This document shows positions 7,403 through 16,768 of a stretch of DNA of 64,000 nt, in pieces. The stretch spans positions 186,001 through 250,000 of the forward strand of contig JAHLKT010000004.1 in assembly GCA_020444545.1 (NCBI GenBank), given 5' to 3'. Under the pieces are notes generated by a model. That model searched no databases. It had not been told where the DNA came from and saw nothing but the letters and a program-made list of their open reading frames with translations. This DNA comes from Desulfarculaceae bacterium (GTDB taxonomy: Bacteria > Desulfobacterota > Desulfarculia > Desulfarculales > Desulfarculaceae). Numbering within the stretch: position 1 is the stretch's first letter; the number at the start of each line of letters is the position of its first letter. A program made the position numbers and the translations under genes.

Positions 7403-8050
7403 ATGAAGCCGGAAACCACCCACAATCCCGACGACACCCGGGAGCGCATCCTAGACGAAGCGGAGCGCCTGTTCGCCGAGAAGGGCTACAGCGCGGTGAC
7501 GGTGCGCGAGATAACCTCTTCGGCCGGGACCCATCTGGCGGCGGTTAACTATCACTTCGGCAACAAGGAAAACCTCTATTTGGAGGTGTTCCGCGCCCGT
7601 TGGCTGGAGAGGGCCCGCAGGATAAGCCTGCCCCTAATGGAGCTGGAAAAGAGGGGGAGCTTCAGCCCCGAGGAAATGGTGAGCACCATGGCCCACGCCT
7701 TTTTGGGCGAGACCTTGACCGCCGATGAGCGCCAGCGACACCATCAGCTCGTCTCCCGGGAGATGGGGCAGCAGTCCCGGGTCTTTCAATTGCTGGCCCA
7801 GGAGGCCCTGGTGCCCTTCATGGACTTGGCCACCCGCATGTGGCAACGCTGCCTGCCCCACCCCGTGGACCCCGAGCGCCTGAAACTCATCGCGATCTCC
7901 ATCTTTGCCCAGGTCATGTACTTCAACTTCGCCCGGCCGGTGGTCAGCCTGGTCACCGGGCGGCAATACGACAACGAATTCGTGGAGCAACTGGTGGAGC
8001 ACATCACTACTTTCGCCCTGCACGGGCTGAATGGAGACAAGGTGCAATGA
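7403..8050 (+). CDS. TetR/AcrR-family repressor of the efflux operon
   Basis: A 215-residue regulator. The N-terminal helix-turn-helix is canonical (RERILDEAERLFAEKGY, then VREITSSAGTHLAAVNYHFGNKENLY). The C-terminal domain matches the DUF1956/CerR-type ligand domain only loosely. ATG 7403 follows AGAGAGGTGA. The gene sits directly behind a perfect operator and overlaps the outer-membrane factor gene by ATGA. It therefore very likely represses its own operon and responds to an exported compound. Confidence 0.9.
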   Translation: MKPETTHNPDDTRERILDEAERLFAEKGYSAVTVREITSSAGTHLAAVNYHFGNKENLYLEVFRARWLERARRISLPLMELEKRGSFSPEEMVSTMAHAFLGETLTADERQRHHQLVSREMGQQSRVFQLLAQEALVPFMDLATRMWQRCLPHPVDPERLKLIAISIFAQVMYFNFARPVVSLVTGRQYDNEFVEQLVEHITTFALHGLNGDKVQ

Positions 8051-9513
8051 GGCTCCGTCCCGCAAGGACCATCCTGGCCCTGCTTCTGGGCGGGTCGCTG
8101 GCCCTTGGCACGGCGGGTTGCATCAAGGTGGGCCCGGACTACCAACGTCCCGAGTTCGCCTTCAAGATGCCGCCCGGCTACGACCAGGTCAAAGCCAAGG
8201 CCAAGGCCAAGTCGCCCTATGCCAACTTGGACAAGTGGTGGGAGCAGTTCGGCGACCCGCAGCTCAACCAGGTGGTGAGCGAGGTGCTCAAGCAGAACCT
8301 GGACCTGGAAAAGGCCGCCGGCCGGGTGCTGGAGCTCAAGAGCGCCTTTGTGGTAAGCCGCTCGCAGCGCTACCCCACCGTGACCCTGGACGGCACCGGC
8401 CAGAAGCAGCGCTCGGTGACCTCGCTGAGCCTGCCAACCACCCAGGTCCTCTCCGACGAGCGCGACAGCTTCAACCTGTCCCTGGCCGCCACCTTCGAGG
8501 TGGACCTCTGGGGCAAGCTGGCCCGGTCCGAGGCTGCGGCCAAGGCCGACCTGTTGGCGGCCGAGGAAAACCGGCGCACCGTGGCCCAGACCGTGGTGGC
8601 CTCTGCGGTCACCGGCTACTTCAAAGTGCGGTCCATCCAGCGCCGCCTGGCGGTGAACCAGCAGAGCATCGAGGCCTACACCACCAGCGTCACCGTGGTT
8701 GAGGGCCGCTATGAGCGGGGCCTGATCAGCGTTTTGGACCTCCGGCAGGCCCGGCGCTCCCTGGCCCAGGCCAAGGCCCAACGGCCTGCCCTGGAGCAGG
8801 AGTTGGGCCTGGCCAAGCAGCAGTTGGCGGTGCTGTTGGGGCGCTACCCCACCATCAAGCCCGATCCGGACAAGGGAATCGACTATCTGGCCCGCATGAA
8901 GCAGGTGCCCCCGGGCCTGCCCTCGGACCTGCTGCTGCGCCGGCCGGACCTGCGCTCCGCCGAAGCCACCCTCACCTCGCTCAGCGAGAAGATCGGGGTG
9001 GCCCGCGCGGCCCGCTTCCCCACCATCAGCCTCACCGGCGGCTTCGGCTACACCAGCAGCGCACTGGACAAGCTGTTCACCCCGCAAAACCAGCTGTGGA
9101 ACCTGGCCCTGGGCATCAGCCAGCCGGTGTTCAACGCCGGGCGTTTGGCCGCCCAGGAAAAGGCGGCCCGGGCTCGCTATAGCCAGGGCGTGGCCGACTA
9201 CGCCAAGACGGTGCTCACCGCCTTCGGCGAGGTGGAGGGCGCCCTGTTGACCCGCAAGCAGCAGCAGGACCGCCGCCAGCGCCTCAAGGACGCGGTGCAG
9301 GAGGCCGAGGCCACCCAGAGCACCGCCCAGCGGCGCTATTTGCGGGGCTTGCAGGACTACCTAACCGTGTTGGAGGCCCAGCAGACCCGCTACAGCCTGG
9401 CTGATCAACTGGTGCTCAACGAGCAGGCAATTTTGACCAATCGCGTAACCTTGCATCGCGCCCTGGGCGGCGGCTGGGCCAATCCCCCGGCCCTGGCCCA
9501 GGCGGAAAAGTAG
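8047..9513 (+). CDS. Outer membrane efflux lipoprotein (NodT/TolC family)
   Basis: A 488-residue protein with a lipoprotein signal ending GTAGC (C25), followed by the family opening VGPDYQRPE. Two TolC-type repeats are visible, with the second-repeat markers LLLRRPDLRSAEATL and FPTISLTGGFGY. This is the outer-membrane channel of a tripartite RND pump. The ATG overlaps the tetR stop, and the adaptor gene starts 6 bases after its stop. Confidence 0.93.
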   Translation: MRLRPARTILALLLGGSLALGTAGCIKVGPDYQRPEFAFKMPPGYDQVKAKAKAKSPYANLDKWWEQFGDPQLNQVVSEVLKQNLDLEKAAGRVLELKSAFVVSRSQRYPTVTLDGTGQKQRSVTSLSLPTTQVLSDERDSFNLSLAATFEVDLWGKLARSEAAAKADLLAAEENRRTVAQTVVASAVTGYFKVRSIQRRLAVNQQSIEAYTTSVTVVEGRYERGLISVLDLRQARRSLAQAKAQRPALEQELGLAKQQLAVLLGRYPTIKPDPDKGIDYLARMKQVPPGLPSDLLLRRPDLRSAEATLTSLSEKIGVARAARFPTISLTGGFGYTSSALDKLFTPQNQLWNLALGISQPVFNAGRLAAQEKAARARYSQGVADYAKTVLTAFGEVEGALLTRKQQQDRRQRLKDAVQEAEATQSTAQRRYLRGLQDYLTVLEAQQTRYSLADQLVLNEQAILTNRVTLHRALGGGWANPPALAQAEK

Positions 9514-9519
9514 ATCGTC

Positions 9520-10695
9520 ATGCCTCGGAACAAGAAAGCCCTCTGGCAGATCCTGGTAGTGGTGCTCATCCTGGCCGCCGGCGCGGCGGCGCTCACCGCC
9601 TTCGCCCTGAGCAAGAAGCCGCCCTCGCGCAAAAAGGCGGTCAACCTGAGCCCCCTGGTCAAGGCCGTCGAGGTGGACAAGGGGCCCCGCCAGGTGCTGG
9701 TGCACGGCGAGGGCACGGTCACCCCCTTCAGCCAGGCCAAGCTGGCCGCCGAGGTGGCCGGGCAGGTGGAGTACGTCTCGCCCAAGCTGGTGGCCGGCGG
9801 CGCCTTCAACAAAGGCGACCTCTTGCTGCGCATCCAGCAGAGGGACTATCAGCTCGCCCTGACCCTGGCCGAGGCCAAGGTGAAGGCGGCCCAGACCAAC
9901 CTGCGAACCACCGAGGAAGAGTCGGCCGCCGCCCGCGACGAGTGGAGGCTCCTGGAAAAAGATGACGGCAAGAAGCGGGGCGAACCCCCGGCACTGATGG
10001 TCAAGGCGCCCCAGCTGGCCCAATTCAAGGCCAACATGGAAGCAGCCCTGGCCGAGGTGGAGCAGGCCCGGTTGAACCTTAGCCGCACCGAGATCCACGC
10101 GCCCTTTGCCGGCCGGGTGGTCAGCGAAAACGTGGACCTGGGCCAGTACCTGGCCAAGGGAGCCAACGTGGCCACGGTGTTCTCCATCAAGGCGGCGGAA
10201 ATCAACGTCTACCTGGAGGACCGGGACCTGGCCTGGATCAAGGTGCCCGGCCTCACCGTGCGGGGCCAGGAAGGCTCCCCGGCCGTGGTCAGGGCACAGT
10301 TCGCGGGCCGCGAGGGCTCCTGGCGCGGCCGGGTGGTGCGCGCCCTGGGCACGGTCAACCAGAGCACCCGCCTGGTGGGCGTGGTGGTCCAAGTCGAGGA
10401 ACCCTACGCCACCCTGCCGCCCCTGGCCATGGGGGCCTTCGTGCGGGTGGAGATCATGGGCCGCACCCTGCCCGAGGCCAGCCTGTTGCCCCGGGCCGCC
10501 CTGCGCGAGGGAGACGTGGTCTGGGCCGTGGGGCCCGGGGGCAAGCTGGTGTTCACCAAGGTCAAGGTGGCCCGCGTGCAAGGCACCGAGGCCCTGCTCA
10601 GCCCGGGCCTGCCCGACGGCACCAAGGTGGTGACCACCAACCTCCGCGAGGTCAGCGACGGCATGAAGGTGCGCCTGGCCGGGCAGGAAGGCTAG
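9520..10695 (+). CDS. RND efflux periplasmic adaptor (HlyD/AcrA family)
   Basis: A 391-residue membrane-fusion protein. One N-terminal anchor helix (about residues 8-28) is followed by a lipoyl half-motif (VTPFSQAKLAAEVAGQVEYV), a helical hairpin about residues 110-190 and the second half-motif TEIHAPFAGRVVSENVDLGQY. The rest is the beta-barrel and membrane-proximal domains. It links the inner-membrane pump encoded next to the upstream outer-membrane channel. The start ATG lies 7 bases after the channel stop. Confidence 0.92.
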   Translation: MPRNKKALWQILVVVLILAAGAAALTAFALSKKPPSRKKAVNLSPLVKAVEVDKGPRQVLVHGEGTVTPFSQAKLAAEVAGQVEYVSPKLVAGGAFNKGDLLLRIQQRDYQLALTLAEAKVKAAQTNLRTTEEESAAARDEWRLLEKDDGKKRGEPPALMVKAPQLAQFKANMEAALAEVEQARLNLSRTEIHAPFAGRVVSENVDLGQYLAKGANVATVFSIKAAEINVYLEDRDLAWIKVPGLTVRGQEGSPAVVRAQFAGREGSWRGRVVRALGTVNQSTRLVGVVVQVEEPYATLPPLAMGAFVRVEIMGRTLPEASLLPRAALREGDVVWAVGPGGKLVFTKVKVARVQGTEALLSPGLPDGTKVVTTNLREVSDGMKVRLAGQEG

Positions 10696-10699
10696 GACC

Positions 10700-13600
10700 A
10701 TGAAGAGCGTAATCTCCTGGTTCGCGCGCAACCACGTTGCCGCGAACCTGCTGATGATCTTCTTCGTGCTTGCCGGCGCGGTCACCGCCCTCACCATGAA
10801 GCTGGAGGTGTTTCCCGAGACCAGCCTGGACACCATCACCATCACCGTGGAGTATCGCGGCGCCAGCCCCTCGGAGGTGGAAGAAGGCGTAATCCAGAAG
10901 ATCGAGGAGAACATCGCCGGCCTGGCGGGCATCCGCCGCATCGATTCCAAGGCCACCGAGGGCATGGCCATGATCATCGTGGAGGTGGTCAAGGGCTGGG
11001 ATCTGCAAAATCTCCTGGACGAGATCAAGAGCGAGGTTGACCGCATCACCACCCTGCCCGACGAGGCCGAAAAGCCGGTGATCCGCGAGACCACCCGGCG
11101 CACCCAGGTGCTCTGGGTGGCCGTGTTCGGCCAGGTGTCCGAGGCCACCCTCAAGGCGGTCACTCAGCGCCTCAAGGACGACATCACCACCCTGCCCGGG
11201 GTGACCATGGCCGACCTGTTCGGGGTGCGCAACAGCGAGATTCACATTGAGGTGTCGGAGCAGACCCTCCGGCGCTACAACCTGACCCTGCAAAGCGTGG
11301 CCAACGCGGTGGCCAGGGCCAGCCTGGACCTGCCCGCGGGCAGCATCAAGACCGAGGGCGGCGAGGTGCTGGTCAGGGCCAAGGGCCGCAAGTACCGCGC
11401 CGTGGAATACTCCGAGGTGCCGGTGATCACCCGCACCGACGGCTCCAAGGTGACCCTGGGCCAGATCGCCAAGATCACCGAAGGCTTCCAGGATGACCAG
11501 GAGCTCTTCGCCCGTTTCAACGGCGAGCCGGCCAACCTGATCCAGGTCTACCGAGTGGCCGACCAGAACGCCCTGGACGTGGCCAGCGAGGTCAAGGAAT
11601 ACATCGCCAAGGTGGGCCCGGAGCTGCCGGCCGGCATCAAAGTGGACTTCTTCGCCGACCGCTCTAAGGTCCTCAAGAGCCGCATCGACCTGCTGCTCAG
11701 AAACATGATCCAGGGCCTTATCCTAGTGGTCATCATCCTGGGTTTGTTCCTTAGCCCCAAACTATCCTTCTGGGTCACCCTGGGCATACCCATATCCTTC
11801 CTGGCGGCCATCTGGTCCCTGCCCTATTTCGACGTGTCCATCAACATGATCAGCCTGTTCGCCTTCATCATGGTCTTGGGTATCGTGGTGGATGACGCCA
11901 TCGTGGTGGGCGAGCAGGTCTTCACCCTGCGCGAAGACGGCATGAAGCCGATGAAGGCCTCCATCGAGGGCGCCACTCTCATCGGCAAGCCGGTGATCTT
12001 CTCGGTGCTCACCACGGTGGCCGCCTTCATGCCCTTGATGATGGCCTCGGGCATGATGGGCAAGATCATGCGCAACATCCCGGTGGTGGTCATCGCGGTG
12101 TTGATCGCCTCGCTAATCGAGTCGCTGTTCATCCTGCCCTCGCACCTGGCGGGCTCCAAGGACAAGCCGCGCCCCAAGGGCAAAGAGAAGTTCACCGCCC
12201 GCTGGCTGCAAAAGGTCATCCGCGGCCCCTACGCCAAGGCTCTGGACCTGTGCCTGCGCTGGCGCTACGCCACCCTGGCCGCGGGCATCGCGGTGCTCTT
12301 GGTCGCGGTGGGCCTGTTCATGGGAGGATTCGTCAAGTTCACCCTGTTCCCGGTGGTGGAGGGCGACATGCTCACCGCCAACCTGGAGCTGCCCGCCGGG
12401 GCCCCGCCCGAGGAAACCACCAAGGTGGTGAGCCAACTGGAGGACGCGGCCAAGCAGTCCCTGGCCGAGGCGGACCAGAAGCGCCCCAAGGGCTCCGAGC
12501 CCCTGCACAAGTACACCGTCAGTCTGGTGGGGATCAGCACCGGCGGCCGCGGCAGCCACAGCGGCGGCTCGGCCAGCGCCGGCGGCCATATGGCCACGGT
12601 GTTCGTGGAGGTCCTGGAGGGCGAAAAGCGCAACATGAGCACCAAGGAGATGGTCAACGGCTGGCGCCAGAAGACCGGCCCGGTGGCCGGTGCCGAGTCG
12701 CTCACCTTCACCGGCGAGCTGTTCAGCGCAGGCAACCCCATTGAGGTGCATTTGTCCGCGCCCAACGAAGACGAGCTGGTCCGGGCTTCGGACGAGTTGA
12801 AGGAAAGGCTGGCCACCTACACCGGGGTGTTCGACATCGCCGACAGCTTCACCCCGGGCAAGTGGGAGATGCAGCTGGAGCTCAAGCCCGCCGCGCGCAG
12901 CCTGGGCCTGACTTTGCAAGACCTGGCCCAGCAGGTGCGCTACGCCTTCTACGGGGCCGAGGCCCTGAGGTTGCAGCGCGACCAGGACGAGGTGCGGGTG
13001 CTGGTGCGCTACCCCGAGAGCGAGCGCCGGGCCATCACCGACGTGCAGAACATGCGCATCCGCACCGCGGGCGGCGAGGAGGTGCCTTTCAGCCAGGTGG
13101 CTCTGGTCAAGATGACCCGGGGCTACACCAGCGTGGACCGGGCCCAGCGCCGCCGGGTGATCAAGGTGACCGCCGACGTGAACCCAGACCAGGCCAACGC
13201 CAGCGAGCTTCGGCGGTGGCTTGAAAAGAGCGTGCTGCCCGAGCTGATCGCCAAGTATCAGGGGCTGCGCTACACCATCGAGGGCGCGGGCCGCGAGGAG
13301 CGCGAGTCGCTCTCCGACGTGCTCAACGGCTTCGTCCTGGCCCTGTTCCTCATCTACGCCCTCTTGGCCATACCCTTCCGCTCCTTCAGCCAGCCCTTCA
13401 TCGTCATGGCCGCCATCCCCTTCGGGCTGGTGGGGGCCCTGGCCGGCCACTTCATCATGGGCCTGGGCACCAGCCTGCTGAGCCTGTTCGGCATGGTGGG
13501 CCTCACCGGCGTGGTGGTCAACGACTCGCTGGTCTTGATAGACGCGGCCAACCGGCTGCGGGCTGCGGGCATGAGCCCCGGAGAGGCGATACGCGAGGCC

Positions 13601-13861
13601 GGGCCCATGCGCTTTAGGGCCATCATCCTGACCTCGCTGACCACCTTCGGCGGCCTGGCGCCCATCATCTTCGAGCGCAGCCTACAGGCGCAGTTCCTCA
13701 TCCCCATGGCGGTGAGCCTGGGCTTCGGCGTGCTCTTCGCCACGGGCATCACCCTGCTCTTGATTCCCAGCGGCTACCTGATATTGGACGACATCCACAA
13801 CATCATAGACCGCATACGGGGCCGCAAGGGCAAGGAGGCGGAGCTGGCCGAGGAGCTCTAG
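10700..13861 (+). CDS. RND-family efflux permease
   Basis: A 1053-residue inner-membrane pump of full HAE-RND length. The N-terminus is ISWFARNHVAANLLMIFFVLAG. The TM4 proton-relay motif GIVVDDAIVVGE has both aspartates, and the C-terminal repeat mirrors it with GLTGVVVNDSLVLIDAAN. Two large periplasmic loops lie between TM1-2 and TM7-8. A Gly/Ser-rich stretch (GGRGSHSGGSASAGG) interrupts the second loop. The substrate is unknown. Its TAG stop and the stop of the convergent radical SAM gene share one CTAG. Confidence 0.93.
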   Translation: MKSVISWFARNHVAANLLMIFFVLAGAVTALTMKLEVFPETSLDTITITVEYRGASPSEVEEGVIQKIEENIAGLAGIRRIDSKATEGMAMIIVEVVKGWDLQNLLDEIKSEVDRITTLPDEAEKPVIRETTRRTQVLWVAVFGQVSEATLKAVTQRLKDDITTLPGVTMADLFGVRNSEIHIEVSEQTLRRYNLTLQSVANAVARASLDLPAGSIKTEGGEVLVRAKGRKYRAVEYSEVPVITRTDGSKVTLGQIAKITEGFQDDQELFARFNGEPANLIQVYRVADQNALDVASEVKEYIAKVGPELPAGIKVDFFADRSKVLKSRIDLLLRNMIQGLILVVIILGLFLSPKLSFWVTLGIPISFLAAIWSLPYFDVSINMISLFAFIMVLGIVVDDAIVVGEQVFTLREDGMKPMKASIEGATLIGKPVIFSVLTTVAAFMPLMMASGMMGKIMRNIPVVVIAVLIASLIESLFILPSHLAGSKDKPRPKGKEKFTARWLQKVIRGPYAKALDLCLRWRYATLAAGIAVLLVAVGLFMGGFVKFTLFPVVEGDMLTANLELPAGAPPEETTKVVSQLEDAAKQSLAEADQKRPKGSEPLHKYTVSLVGISTGGRGSHSGGSASAGGHMATVFVEVLEGEKRNMSTKEMVNGWRQKTGPVAGAESLTFTGELFSAGNPIEVHLSAPNEDELVRASDELKERLATYTGVFDIADSFTPGKWEMQLELKPAARSLGLTLQDLAQQVRYAFYGAEALRLQRDQDEVRVLVRYPESERRAITDVQNMRIRTAGGEEVPFSQVALVKMTRGYTSVDRAQRRRVIKVTADVNPDQANASELRRWLEKSVLPELIAKYQGLRYTIEGAGREERESLSDVLNGFVLALFLIYALLAIPFRSFSQPFIVMAAIPFGLVGALAGHFIMGLGTSLLSLFGMVGLTGVVVNDSLVLIDAANRLRAAGMSPGEAIREAGPMRFRAIILTSLTTFGGLAPIIFERSLQAQFLIPMAVSLGFGVLFATGITLLLIPSGYLILDDIHNIIDRIRGRKGKEAELAEEL

Positions 13862-15144
13862 ACGCTCCGCGAGGACTCCAACTTGGGATTGAAATAGCCG
13901 TGCTTGAGCGCCCGGAAACGGAGCTTGAGCGCGGCTATCATTTGGGGGATGCCCATGCGCTCGGTGGGCGGCTGGAGGCCCAGGGTCTCCAGATACACCT
14001 CGGGGTCGATGTTGAGGTTGCGCCACTGGATCAGGTCCAGGCCGGTGTCGGCCACCACCTGGGCCAGGGCCTCGAACTCCTCGGGCCGGTCGGTGACCCC
14101 GGGCATGGTCAGCAGGTTAAGCGAGGTGTGGCCTCCGGCTGCCTTGACCACCTTGATCGACTCGATGGCGTCCTGCAAGGACCAGCCCCGGGGCTGGTAG
14201 TAGGCCTGGTGGCGCTCGGGCACCAGGCTGTTCACCGAGACCCGGATGGAGCTGAGCCCCGCCTCCATGAGCCGCGAGACCACCCCGGGCAGCGACCCGT
14301 TGCTGTTGAGGTTCACCGTGCCCTTGGGCTCCTTGGCCCGGATCAGGCGGATGGACTCTTCCAGGAGGTCGCCCTGGGTGAGCGGCTCGCCCTCGCAGCC
14401 CTGGCCGAAGCTGACCAGGGGATCACGGCCCGTGGCGAAGTGGTGCAAGGCCACCTCGGCCACTTCCTCGGGATAGGGCGTGAAGGTGATGCGCTCCTGG
14501 GTGACCGGGAAGACGCCCTCGGGCTGGCTGGAGATGCAGCCCAGGCACCCGGCGTTGCAGGCCGAGGCCGTGGGCAGGGGGGCCTCCCAGCGGCCCAGCA
14601 TGAGGTTGCGCGCCGCCGGGCAGCCGTAGCCCATGGCGCAGTGCCCCAGATGCTGCATGAGGCGGTTGTCGCCGAAGCGCCGCAGGATGCGCTGGGCGGC
14701 GGATTGCAGGCGCTGGGGCGGGGGGAAGCGCTCCGGGTCCTGGCGGGGCAGCGGGTCCACCCGGATGGCCGTGGCCAACATGCGCCCTCGCGCGAAGCCT
14801 ACCGCCGCGTAGGCGAACAGGGGCAGGTTGGGCGCGTCGGGCAGGCGGTCATAGGCCGCCCACAGGGTGGCGGTGTGGGCCGGGGCCACGAAAGCGGCCA
14901 CCGCGCTCACCGGACCGTCGCCGCCCGAGGGATCCTCTGTCACCACCTCGAAGCCGCCGTCCGGGTTCACCCCCACCGGCCTGCGGCCCGGCAGCAAAAA
15001 CAGCTCGCTGCCCGGAGGCAGGGGGATGCACTGCTTCTCGTCCACCGTCTCCCAGCGGCCGCCGGCCGAGCCGGCCAGGGCCAGGCCCGGGTGGTCCAGG
15101 ATGTTGCCGTCCTGGTCGGCGTACAGCAGGTGGACGATGCTCAT
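13858..15144 (-). CDS. Radical SAM protein of unknown substrate
   Basis: A 428-residue enzyme. The [4Fe-4S] motif is C196-NAG-C200-LG-C203 (CX3CX2C), placed unusually late because about 160 residues of a separate N-terminal domain precede it. Other Cys-containing segments are GHCAMGYGC just before the motif. The downstream half has the TIM-barrel strands (VSFGQGCEGEPL, NLNSNG, SIRVSVNS). The glycyl GEP-like loop is GEGEP-type (EGEP). ATG 15144 follows CGGAG. The reaction cannot be predicted. Convergent with the RND pump gene. Confidence 0.75.
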   Translation of the reverse strand: MSIVHLLYADQDGNILDHPGLALAGSAGGRWETVDEKQCIPLPPGSELFLLPGRRPVGVNPDGGFEVVTEDPSGGDGPVSAVAAFVAPAHTATLWAAYDRLPDAPNLPLFAYAAVGFARGRMLATAIRVDPLPRQDPERFPPPQRLQSAAQRILRRFGDNRLMQHLGHCAMGYGCPAARNLMLGRWEAPLPTASACNAGCLGCISSQPEGVFPVTQERITFTPYPEEVAEVALHHFATGRDPLVSFGQGCEGEPLTQGDLLEESIRLIRAKEPKGTVNLNSNGSLPGVVSRLMEAGLSSIRVSVNSLVPERHQAYYQPRGWSLQDAIESIKVVKAAGGHTSLNLLTMPGVTDRPEEFEALAQVVADTGLDLIQWRNLNIDPEVYLETLGLQPPTERMGIPQMIAALKLRFRALKHGYFNPKLESSRSV

Positions 15145-15230
15145 GTTTCGGCTCCGGGTTGAGTATGGGGCATGTTTAACACGCCGGGTGCCCAGCGGCA
15201 AGGCAGGCGCTTGTTAGGAGGGCGGCTGCC

Positions 15231-16418
15231 GTGATAAAAAGCGGGCCTATGGACGCGCGCTACGATGTCATGGTGGTGGGTTTGGGCCCGGCCGGGGCGG
15301 CGGCGGCCCGCGAGCTGGCCGGGGCGGGCTTGCACGTGCTGGCCCTGGACGGGGCCGGGGAGCGGGCCAAGCCCTGCGGCGGCTGCCTGTCCTCGCGCGG
15401 CCTGGAGGCCCTGGCCTGGCTGGAGCCGCCGGAGTGGCTCAGCGCCCATCCGGTGCGCCGCCTGTGGGTGGGCTATCCCGGCAAGTCGGCGGTGGACTAC
15501 GTCTCGGCCCGGGTGGGGGCCTATCTGGTGGAGCGCGCCCGCCTGGACGCCTGGCTGGCCGCGAAAGCCCGCGAGGCCGGGGCCGAGGTGGTCGCGGCCC
15601 GCGCCCGGGCCCTGCGCCAAGAGAGCGGCCTCTGGGTGGCCCAGGGGCGGGAGGGCTCCTGGCGGGCCCCCTGGCTGGTGCTGGCCGCCGGGGCGGGCTC
15701 CCGCTTGGTTCCCGGCCTGGGCCTGGAGCCGGGGCATTGGCGCTTCGCGGCCTTGGTTCAGGAGCGGCCCCTGCCGCTGGGCCTGCAGCCCTGGCTGCGC
15801 GACGCCGCCCTGTTGGAGCTGGGCGGAGTGGCCGGCGGCTATGCCTGGGCCTTTGGCCGGGGCGAGGTGCTCAACCTGGGGGTGGCGGGCCTGGTGCAAA
15901 ACGACCAGGGCGGTCCCGGGGGGCTGCGCCGCCGCCTGGCCGCCTTCACCCGCCGCCTGGGCCTGGAGCCCGAAGGCACGCCTCGGGGGGCGGTTATCCC
16001 CTGCCCTCATTGCCGCCGTTTGAGCTTGGTGAAAAACCGGGCCGCCCTGGTGGGCGACGCGGCCGGTCTGGCCGACCCGGTGCTGGGCGAGGGCATCGCC
16101 CAGGCCGTGGCCAGTGGGCGCATGGCCGCCCAAGCCATCCTGGCCGGAGACCTGGGGCTCTACCAAAAGCGGGCCGAGGACACTTTGCTCCGGGACCATC
16201 ACCACGCCCGCCTGCTGGGCCGGCTCATCTACCGCGCGCCGGGGTTTTTCCACCACCTGGCCCGCACCCACCCCCACGGCCTGGAGCTGGGTTTCGCCTG
16301 GCTGCGGGGCGAGCTGGCCCCGGGAGACATGTGGGGCGCCCTGGCGCGGGGGCTCGCGGGCCTTTCGCCCCACCTTGCGCGCGGAGCGGGCGCATACTAT
16401 AGTTCACCCCTGGATTAG
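15231..16418 (+). CDS. Geranylgeranyl-reductase-family FAD oxidoreductase
   Basis: A 395-residue flavoprotein. The dinucleotide motif GLGPAGAAAARELAGAG lies near residue 17, the substrate/flavin loop is KPCGGCLSSRG, and the second FAD motif is VGDAAGLADPVLGEGIAQA. These are hallmarks of the GGR family that saturates isoprenoid chains (menaquinone side chains or archaeal-type lipids). In an anaerobe a role in menaquinone or polyprenol reduction is plausible but inferred. GTG 15231 was chosen because AGGAGG sits 9 bases upstream; ATG 15249 is the alternative. Confidence 0.82.
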   Translation: MIKSGPMDARYDVMVVGLGPAGAAAARELAGAGLHVLALDGAGERAKPCGGCLSSRGLEALAWLEPPEWLSAHPVRRLWVGYPGKSAVDYVSARVGAYLVERARLDAWLAAKAREAGAEVVAARARALRQESGLWVAQGREGSWRAPWLVLAAGAGSRLVPGLGLEPGHWRFAALVQERPLPLGLQPWLRDAALLELGGVAGGYAWAFGRGEVLNLGVAGLVQNDQGGPGGLRRRLAAFTRRLGLEPEGTPRGAVIPCPHCRRLSLVKNRAALVGDAAGLADPVLGEGIAQAVASGRMAAQAILAGDLGLYQKRAEDTLLRDHHHARLLGRLIYRAPGFFHHLARTHPHGLELGFAWLRGELAPGDMWGALARGLAGLSPHLARGAGAYYSSPLD

Positions 16419-16437
16419 TCCCTGGCCGGAGGTAGGC

Positions 16438-16749
16438 ATGGCCCCCAAGCAGCGCGCCCGCTACTGGTGGCCCCTGATACTGGCGGGGGTGGCGCTGCTG
16501 TGCGGCCTGGTCATCTGGCGGGGGGCGGCCAACCTCTCCCTGCTCCGGAGCGAGTTGGAGCAGGTGCGCCAAACCAACCAGCGCCTGGACAATGACAACC
16601 GGGCCCTGTATCGCCAGGTGCAGCGCCTGCGCCAAGACAAGGCCGCCCTGGAGCGCGCGGTGCGCCAGGAGATGGGCCTGGTGGGCGACGACGAGATTGT
16701 CTACACCTCCCCGGGCAAGAAACCGCCCGAGGGGGGTGCTAAAAAATAG
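16438..16749 (+). CDS. FtsB/DivIC-like septum formation initiator
   Basis: A 103-residue bitopic protein. A short basic N-terminus is followed by one transmembrane helix (about 12-28) and a leucine-zipper-like coiled coil (about 34-78, SELEQVRQTNQRLDNDNRAL). The segment RQEMGLVGDDEIVY matches the conserved end of FtsB. It would join FtsL/FtsQ in the divisome. GGAGGTAGGC precedes the ATG. The EF-P gene follows after 19 bases, suggesting an operon. Confidence 0.85.
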   Translation: MAPKQRARYWWPLILAGVALLCGLVIWRGAANLSLLRSELEQVRQTNQRLDNDNRALYRQVQRLRQDKAALERAVRQEMGLVGDDEIVYTSPGKKPPEGGAKK

Positions 16750-16768
16750 TGAGTTTCCGGAGGTATTC

